From Bullera alba (lineage: Eukaryota > Basidiomycota > Tremellomycetes > Tremellales > Bulleraceae), in assembly GCA_001600095.1 (NCBI GenBank), contig BCIX01000005.1:626523-690522 (forward strand): 64,000 nucleotides of DNA, written 5' to 3'. Position numbers and translations under genes: made by a program. Positions 57,548 through 64,000 of this stretch are shown here, one piece after another. Each line of letters begins with the position of its first letter. Within the stretch, counting starts at the first letter, position 1. The notes beneath the pieces were generated by a model. It ran no database searches and was not told the origin of the DNA. It was given only the letters and a program-made list of their open reading frames with translations.

Positions 57548-58054
57548 ATGTTCGTCTCCCTCTCTACCGTCGCCGCCGTGCTCTCCTTCACCGGACTCGT
57601 CTCCGCCCAGACCTTCAACGACCCAGCCAACCCCAACAAGTGTTCCGAGAACAACTGCTTCCGAGTCGTCCAGCGACGATGGCAGGGTGAGGCCGTCTAC
57701 TCGGCCCACATCTCCGACTGCAAGGCCAACCTCGCCTGCACCACTGTCCCAGCCGCTGTCGTCGCCACCACCACCGTCGCCGTGACCGACGGCACTCTGA
57801 CCATCACCGTCCCAGCCTCCACCGCTACGCCAACCGACATCCCAGGCCCCATCTCTGCTTGCAACTCCGGCGTCCCAGCCTACGCCACCAACTCGTGCAC
57901 CCTCGGCAACACCTTCCAGCAGTACTCCTCTGCCTGCTCTTGCGCCGGTGCTACTGGTGCTACCGCTACTGGTGATGCCCCAACCGTCACCGCCACCGTC
58001 ACCAAGACCGTCCCGGCCAGCGTCGTCTACGTCGTCGCCACCGCCCTCCCTTAA
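57548..58054 (+). CDS. Small secreted cysteine-containing protein (168 aa)
   Basis: A single exon. Residues 1-20 (MFVSLSTVAAVLSFTGLVSA, cut before QTF) form a clear signal peptide. The mature part has eight cysteines: a KCSENNC pair near residue 32, then SDC and LAC, then SAC, NSC and a CSC near the end. The spacing does not fit the CFEM pattern. Between and after these are Thr/Val/Ala-rich runs (TTTVAVTDGTLTITVPAS, TVTATVTKTVPASVVYVV), likely O-glycosylated. There is no clear GPI signal, although the end is hydrophobic. The codons almost all end in C, which suggests very high expression. I do not recognise the family. It is probably a cell-surface or secreted structural protein. Confidence 0.85.
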   Translation: MFVSLSTVAAVLSFTGLVSAQTFNDPANPNKCSENNCFRVVQRRWQGEAVYSAHISDCKANLACTTVPAAVVATTTVAVTDGTLTITVPASTATPTDIPGPISACNSGVPAYATNSCTLGNTFQQYSSACSCAGATGATATGDAPTVTATVTKTVPASVVYVVATALP

Positions 58055-58998
58055 ACACCTACCACCCAATCGCAAGGCTAGCATAGCTGGTCTCGACAAC
58101 GCCTTTGGTTTGATGTTTACGCTGGATCACGGTTCTCTCACGCTTCTCGACTGGTTACGATTTCGATGGAGGTTCTCTAGGGTTATAGTAGGGGTTTGCT
58201 TACCAGCTGCCCAGTCTCGGATGTCGGATCTTGGATTCTCAGGAGGTTTCTTTGGGTGGTGCTAGGAAAAGGAAAGTAGTTTACTATCTTCTCCACCTAT
58301 GCATTAGTGGTCTCTCTTATCATCAGGTCTCGAATCTAGAACGTCTCAGCGCGCATCTTGAACTTGTCAGTCGAGCAGATCGAGCAGCGACAGACTTGCG
58401 TGACCTGGGCTGGGCCGTGGTAGATCTCATACGTCAGGTCGTCACTGGCGACCGGCGACGAGAGACGTTCAGATCGAGTGGACTGTAGAGTGTAGACATC
58501 TTGTAGTCGAGAGAAGCTCAAGCCAACACAGAGGGCTCGTTCTCAAGTCCGTAACTGGAGATTACAATTCTCGGATGCACTCGCATTAGACTGCTGGGGC
58601 CGGGTTGTAATGGACGGAAGACTGGTGTCGCTTATAACGCCGAAACGCCGAACGCGTGGCGGCTTCCGCCGGATTCACGACCTCCTCATCCACTTCACCT
58701 CCTCGCTATCAACCCTCGTATTGTCCGGTCCGTACTCCTGATATCAACCGAACAGCGACTACAAAACACCCACTACGCCTTGCAATCAACTGAGAGCCGA
58801 TCAGATCCTAAGAGGATCACTCGGCGCGTTTCGGAAAGCTATACCGCGCCTAGGGTGAGCTAGTGAACCCGACCATCGACTCCCTTGCCACTATACCTCA
58901 TTCACACGTTCTCCGCGTTCCGAGCTGACTCGAAGCCGTCTTAGCTTCCATCGTAGTAACCACACCTCTGGAATCTAGGGGAAGTAGGGCGTACGAAG
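58055..58998. other. Intergenic region upstream of CRM1
   Basis: About 940 bases with no supported gene. The 3' flank of the secreted-protein gene and the CRM1 promoter lie here. ACGCCGAAACGCCGAACGCG near 58637-58656 is a small direct repeat (CGCCGAA twice). Confidence 0.45.
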
Positions 58999-61900
58999 AT
59001 GGAGGTGAGTGACACTGTTGGGGATCCGCGTCGAGCTGTTCATCAGCTCGTCGCTTTGGATTGTTGATGCGGGGTGATTGCTAATACTACTCTAGGGCAT
59101 TCTCGATTTCTCCAAAGACATCGATGTCAAGTGAGCTAAAAAGACGATATGGTTCTCCGCCTAGCTGACCACTTATGACTCAGTCTGCTTGACCAGGTCG
59201 TCCAAGCCTTCTATACGGGTGGAGGTGACCAGGTGAGCTAGGCCGTGCAAGTCTCCGGTACACCAAGCTGACGAGTGGATGCGCACAGCAACGACAAGCA
59301 CAGACGATCCTCACTCAGTTTCAGGACAACCCGGACTCGTGGCAGCGCGTTCCCGGAATCTTAGAGACGTCCAGTAATATCAACACAAAGGTGGGAGCTA
59401 CCCGACATTGTGATGTTGGCACGCGGCAGCTTATAATCATCTCTAGTACATTGCCCTTCAAATCCTTGAGAAGCTGGTTCAGACAAGATGGAGAGCGCTG
59501 CCGGAACAGCAACAAACGGGAATCAGGAACTTTATCGTCCAGGTGACCGTGGAGATTTCGTCAGATGAGGGCAGGATGAGGAGAGAAAAGGGGTATCTGA
59601 ACAAGCTAAACCTTGTTCTTGTCCAGGTATGTCTCCGAGTCCGAGGGCCCCAAGGTCTAGCTTACACCTCACAGATCCTCAAACAAGCATGGCCCAAGGA
59701 CTGGCCTTCGTTCATCCCGGAAATCACGGCCTCGTCACGCACCAACCTCTCGCTATGTGAGAACAACATGATCATCCTCAAACTCCTCTCTGAAGAGATC
59801 TTTGACTTCTCCGCCGAGCAAATGACCCAGGCAAAAACAAAGGCGCTCAAGACGACAATGTGCGACGAGTTTGGAGAGATCTTCAACCTCTGTAACGAGG
59901 TGTTGGAGAAGGCGAACAAGCCAAGTTTGGTAAAGGCCACTCTGGAGACGCTGTTGAGGTTCTTGAACTGGATTCCCCTGGGATACATCTTTGAAACACA
60001 GATCATCGATCACTTGGTGTCGAGGGTGAGTCTGAAAGCAGCTTGAAGTCTTGGTGCATACTAACTCTGCCTAGTTCCTGGAAGTGCCCGAGTTCAGAAA
60101 TGTCACATTGAGATGTCTGGGAGAGATCGGAGCGCTGAACATTGGCCCAGAGTACAACGGCAAATTCGTCACGCTCTTCCAGGTTGTTATGACGAGTATC
60201 AACAGGATGGTTCCACCAAGTACAGGTGAGACCAGCTTAAAGGTTACCAAAGGTCACAGCTGACCCACGCTACCAGATATGGCCGCTGCGTACGCCACTT
60301 CCGACGACGAGGACCAGCAGCTCATCAACAATTTGGCACTCTTCCTGACCAACTTTCTCCACTCGCATCTTCGGCTCATTGAAACTCCAGACAATACCGA
60401 GCTGCTGATCAACGCGCACTTGTACCTGATCAAGATCTCGACGGTGGACGATCGGGAAGTGTTCAAGATCTGCTTGGAGTACTGGAACAAGGTGCGTCAA
60501 GCTCAAGCAGATGGCTCCAGTTGCTGACCTGGTGTAGCTCGTGGCCGAGCTGTATGAGGAGATCCAGTCGATACCGATGAACGACATGAACCCGCTCATG
60601 AACCTCAACCTCGGGGGACCACAAGGATTGGCGCTCAACGGCGTGCCATTACGGAAGAACATCTACTCGGACATTTTGTCGAATTTGAGATTGGTCATGA
60701 TCGAGAAGATGGTCAAGCCCGAGGAGGTGCGTCAGTGGCCTTAGTTTGTGATGATGCTGATCATGTGATAGGTCCTCATCGTGGAGAATGACGAAGGAGA
60801 GATTGTCCGAGAGTTCATGAAGGAGAGCGACACGATCGTCCTGTACAAGAGCATGAGGGAGGTTCTCGTCTACCTCACCCATTTGGACGTGGCGGATACG
60901 GAGATGATCATGACGGACAAGCTGTCAAAGCAGATTGACGGAACAGAGTGGTCTTGGAACAACCTCAACACGCTGTGCTGGGCTATCGGGTCGATATCCG
61001 GGGCTATGAGTGAGTCGATTGCAGCCCACTCTGACTGCGCTGATCATCCGTGCTAGATGAGGAGACTGAGAAGCGATTCTTGGTGACGGTCATCAAAGAT
61101 CTACTAGGGTTGACGGAGATGAAGCGGGGTAAGGACAACAAAGCGGTCTGCGCCTCGGACATCATGTACATTGTCGGTCAATACCCCCGATTCCTCAAAG
61201 CCCACTGGAAGTTCCTCAAGACTGTCGTCAACAAGCTGTTCGAGTTTATGCACGAGACGCACGAGGGTGAGTCGACTAGGCGTGGTCGGGTAACTGACTC
61301 TGCCGCAGGTGTCCAGGATATGGCTTGTGATACGTTCATCAAGATTGCGCAAAAGTGTCGAAGGCATTTCGTCATGCAGCAAGCGGGCGAGCACGAGCCG
61401 TTCATTGATGAGATCCTGAGGACGTTGCATCGGATCACAGTGGACCTGGCCCCTCAACAGGTGAGCTAGATAGGCAATTCAGAGGAGGTGGGCGGCTCGC
61501 TGATTCTTGTGCATAGGTCCACACGTTCTACGAAGCGGTCGGATATATGATCTCTGCGCAGCCCAACAAGCCCACCCAGGAGAAATTGATCGACAAGCTC
61601 ATGGAGCTTCCGAACAACGCCGTGAGTTGATCCGACGCCAAAGTATTGACCGGGCCGAGCTGACAGACTGCAGTGGGACAACTTGATGCAACAGGCCGCT
61701 GGCAATGTCGACGTGTTGGGCAATGGAGAAAACGTCAAGATCATGTCGAATATCCTCAAAACCAACGTCTCGGCCTGTACCTCGATAGGATCGTTCTTCC
61801 TCCCTCAACTCGGTCGCATATGGCTCGACATGCTCGGTCTGTACAAGGCCGTCAGCGGTATCATCTCGGAACAGGTCGCCACGCAGGGTAAGTCACCTGA

Positions 61901-63136
61901 ATCGATTTGAGCTGACGACTGGTAGGCCTTGTCGCGACAAAGACGCCGAAAGTCAGAGCCCTGAGGACGATCAAGAAGGAGATTCTCAAGTTGGTCGAGA
62001 CGTATGTCCGTAAAGCGGAGGATCTAGATGGTGTCAACACAAACTTGATACCGGGCCTACTGGACGCCATCCTCGGCGACTACAACCGAAACGTCCCGGC
62101 AGCAAGGGATGCAGAGGTGTTGAACGTCATGGCGACGATAGTGTCCAAATTGGGTGTGAGTAGCACCGGCTGCATGGAATGAAGGTGGCGGTCGGCTGAT
62201 GATCTGATAGTCCCTGCTGGCGCCTCAAATCGCTCCCATACTGGACGCAGTGTTCGAGCCCACATTGGGCATGATCAACCAGGACTTCGCAGAGTTCCCC
62301 GAGCATCGAGTTGGCTTCTTCAAGATGCTCCGAGCGATCAACCTGACCTGCTTCCCTTGTGAGTGGCGTGTGAGATTATGATTGTGGTGCAGCTGACACA
62401 CTTGATAGCGTTGCTGGAGCTACCGCCCGCGCAGTTCAAGTTGGTCATCGACTCGGTGGTCTGGGCGTTCAAGCACACGATGCGAGACATCGCCGACACG
62501 GGTCTCAACAGTGAGTAGAGAGAGTCTAGGCATGTACTGACGAGCCCAGTCGCGTTCGAGGTCGTCAACAACTTTGCCTCGTCGGCGCAGGAAATCGCAA
62601 ACCAGTTCTACCAGCAGTACCTGCTCAACATGCTCGGCGACGTGTTCTACGTCATCACCGACGCCGACCACAAGTCTGGGTTCAAGATGCAGGCCATCCT
62701 GCTCGCGAGGTTGATCTCGTTGGTCGAGACGAATTCCGTGCAGGCGCCGTTGTTTGACCCGGCGACCGTCGAGCCGGGATTGGACAACAAGACCTTTTTG
62801 AAAAAGTACATTGAGGATCTGTTGAGCACGGCGTTTGGTCACGTCCAGCCGTGAGTCCCAACACCACTGGTATGGATAAAGCTGACACGGGGTAGTGCCC
62901 AAATGTCATCGTTTGTCTCGTTGATGTTTGACCACTCTGGCGACCCCGTCAAATTCAAGTTTACGCTCCGGGATTTCCTCATCTCGCTCAAAGAGTTCTC
63001 TGGGGACAATGCCGAGTTGTTCATTGACGAAAAGGAGGCAGAGACGGAGCGAAAGGCGAAGGATGAGCGCGAGGCTGCGCTCAGAGTTCCCGGTATGCTC
63101 AAGCCCGCTCAATTGGACGACGACGCGGATTTATAG
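58999..63136 (+). CDS. CRM1: Exportin-1 (CRM1/XPO1)
   Basis: Nineteen exons (58999-59004, 59096-59130, 59184-59232, 59289-59390, 59447-59626, 59675-60025, 60075-60225, 60277-60491, 60538-60726, 60772-61009, 61057-61266, 61309-61460, 61517-61621, 61674-61887, 61926-62155, 62211-62358, 62409-62510, 62550-62850, 62896-63136) give 1072 residues, the standard CRM1 length. It exports leucine-rich NES cargo with RanGTP through nuclear pores. Near-identical blocks to known CRM1 proteins include [71 protein letters not shown] and [19 protein letters not shown]. The Cys in DMACDTF is where leptomycin B attaches in sensitive CRM1 proteins (from general knowledge). The first exon is only ATG GAG. The C-terminal acidic helix ends in QLDDDADL. 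Confidence 0.97.
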
Positions 63137-64000
63137 TGCTCGCGCCAGCGATCAGGTCCATCCCAAAACCCCCGCCAGGCTACCGTCGAGAGCAGTCGAG
63201 AGCCCACACTGTAAGAATATCTGTAAATCCATGGCCACGATGTCGGAAGGCGGTCCCCCCACAAACGCAACGGTACGCCTCGGTTCGGCATCAGGAAGAC
63301 AATGCCTTTGTGTCAATCTACATCCCTTGGGCCATCTCTCTCCTTTCCGAGCTTTCCTTCCGTACGTACGTCCATTAGCTCTGCACCATTATAACGCATG
63401 AAACGAGTTTTGTCGATAGGGATCTGAGGGGATCTGGGAACGAGATCGTGGCGTGATAGCTGTGCAGATCGTGCGGATCTGCAGAGACCCATCAATTGAT
63501 TTCTAGATCCCAACAATATCATCGGGGCGGTTGTGTCAACGGTTTAGCAGTGTGCAAGTTCGTATGTGCACTGCTTCACGCGCCATTGCATCAGTGCACC
63601 AGAGTGCACCTCGAGACGTGGATCCTTGTGGATCTCAAGACTGATCTCGAGACGGATCTTCTCGTCTCGGTCGTGTAGAGCTGTGTAGAGACGCCACGGA
63701 CCGCCCATTGCACCAGATCGCACCCAAATATAAACCGAGGATGATCGCGTGAAGCGGGTCCGGGTGGCGAATCCCCCAGGCACGCTTTAAGGTTCCGGTT
63801 GTCGCAGCAATGTGTTGAACTGACACAAACAGACTCTGACCGGCCGATACCTCACTCGCATCGGGCAACATGGACCAATAGACCTTACTCGCTGCATTGA
63901 CAAACCAATACACACCTGAAAGGACCCACACGACTCACGAGACTGCTACGAGAGCGCACGATACACGACGCGCACGCACATCTTGTTGTTTGACCTATAA
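63137..64000. other. Gene-free right edge
   Basis: About 860 bases after CRM1 with no supported gene. GGATCTTGTGGATCTCAAG-like GATCT words cluster at 63620-63660, and AATATAAACC at about 63727 could be a TATA box, but no start codon leads to a recognisable product within the window. Confidence 0.4.

Overview
The window is fungal nuclear DNA, most likely from a basidiomycete yeast of the Tremellomycetes (Cryptococcus/Kwoniella-like). Conserved genes are cut by many introns of about 36-70 nt with GTGAGT-type donors, CTGAC/CTAAC-like branch sites and TAG/CAG acceptors. Genes are closely packed on both strands. The set includes a DASH-complex subunit, chitin synthase, a DDX41 helicase and an ALR-type magnesium transporter. 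I built gene models by joining exons by hand and required the coding length to divide by three. All names rest on recognised motifs, not on a database search.

Layout. 1-1360 (-): 5' part of adenylosuccinate synthase, cut by the window edge. 1935-6790 (+): large disordered protein with a PH-like domain and a coiled-coil tail. 6943-8412 (-): F-box protein. 9303-10691 (-): 462-aa orphan, with a decayed fragment of a second copy at 10959-11210. 11374-16180 (-): ABCC-type full ABC transporter. 17033-21250 (-): tandem array of a second orphan family, one pseudogene and two intact copies sharing a duplicated promoter. 22243-28433 (+): 1959-aa Ser/Pro-rich protein with a YDS-LDDS repeat. 28839-29968 (+): GINS subunit Sld5. 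30139-31185 (-): Pro-rich protein. 31906-35438 (+): chitin synthase. 36432-37566 (+): O-methyltransferase with a presequence-like N-terminus. 38120-39874 (-): DASH subunit Spc34, divergent from 40177-40929 (+), a mitochondrial ribosomal protein uS3 (rps3/Var1 family) encoded here in a nuclear context. 41180-42819 (-): phosphoglycerate kinase. 43341-45824 (+): RGG- and WG/GW-rich protein. 46253-49824 (-): Lys/Pro-rich nuclear-type protein. 49933-52189 (+): DDX41-like helicase. 52716-56000 (+): ALR/CorA magnesium transporter. 57548-58054 (+): small secreted Cys-containing protein. 58999-63136 (+): exportin CRM1. 63137-64000 holds no gene I can support.

Most of the window is housekeeping: purine synthesis, glycolysis, replication, mitosis, nuclear export, cell wall and Mg uptake. 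There is no obvious pathway cluster. The accessory part is about 8.4-21.3 kb. There, orphan genes without introns, a relic and a tandem family lie on both sides of the ABC transporter. The most interesting single genes are the WG/GW-rich protein (possible Argonaute-hook partner), the nuclear uS3m gene and the tandem orphan family.
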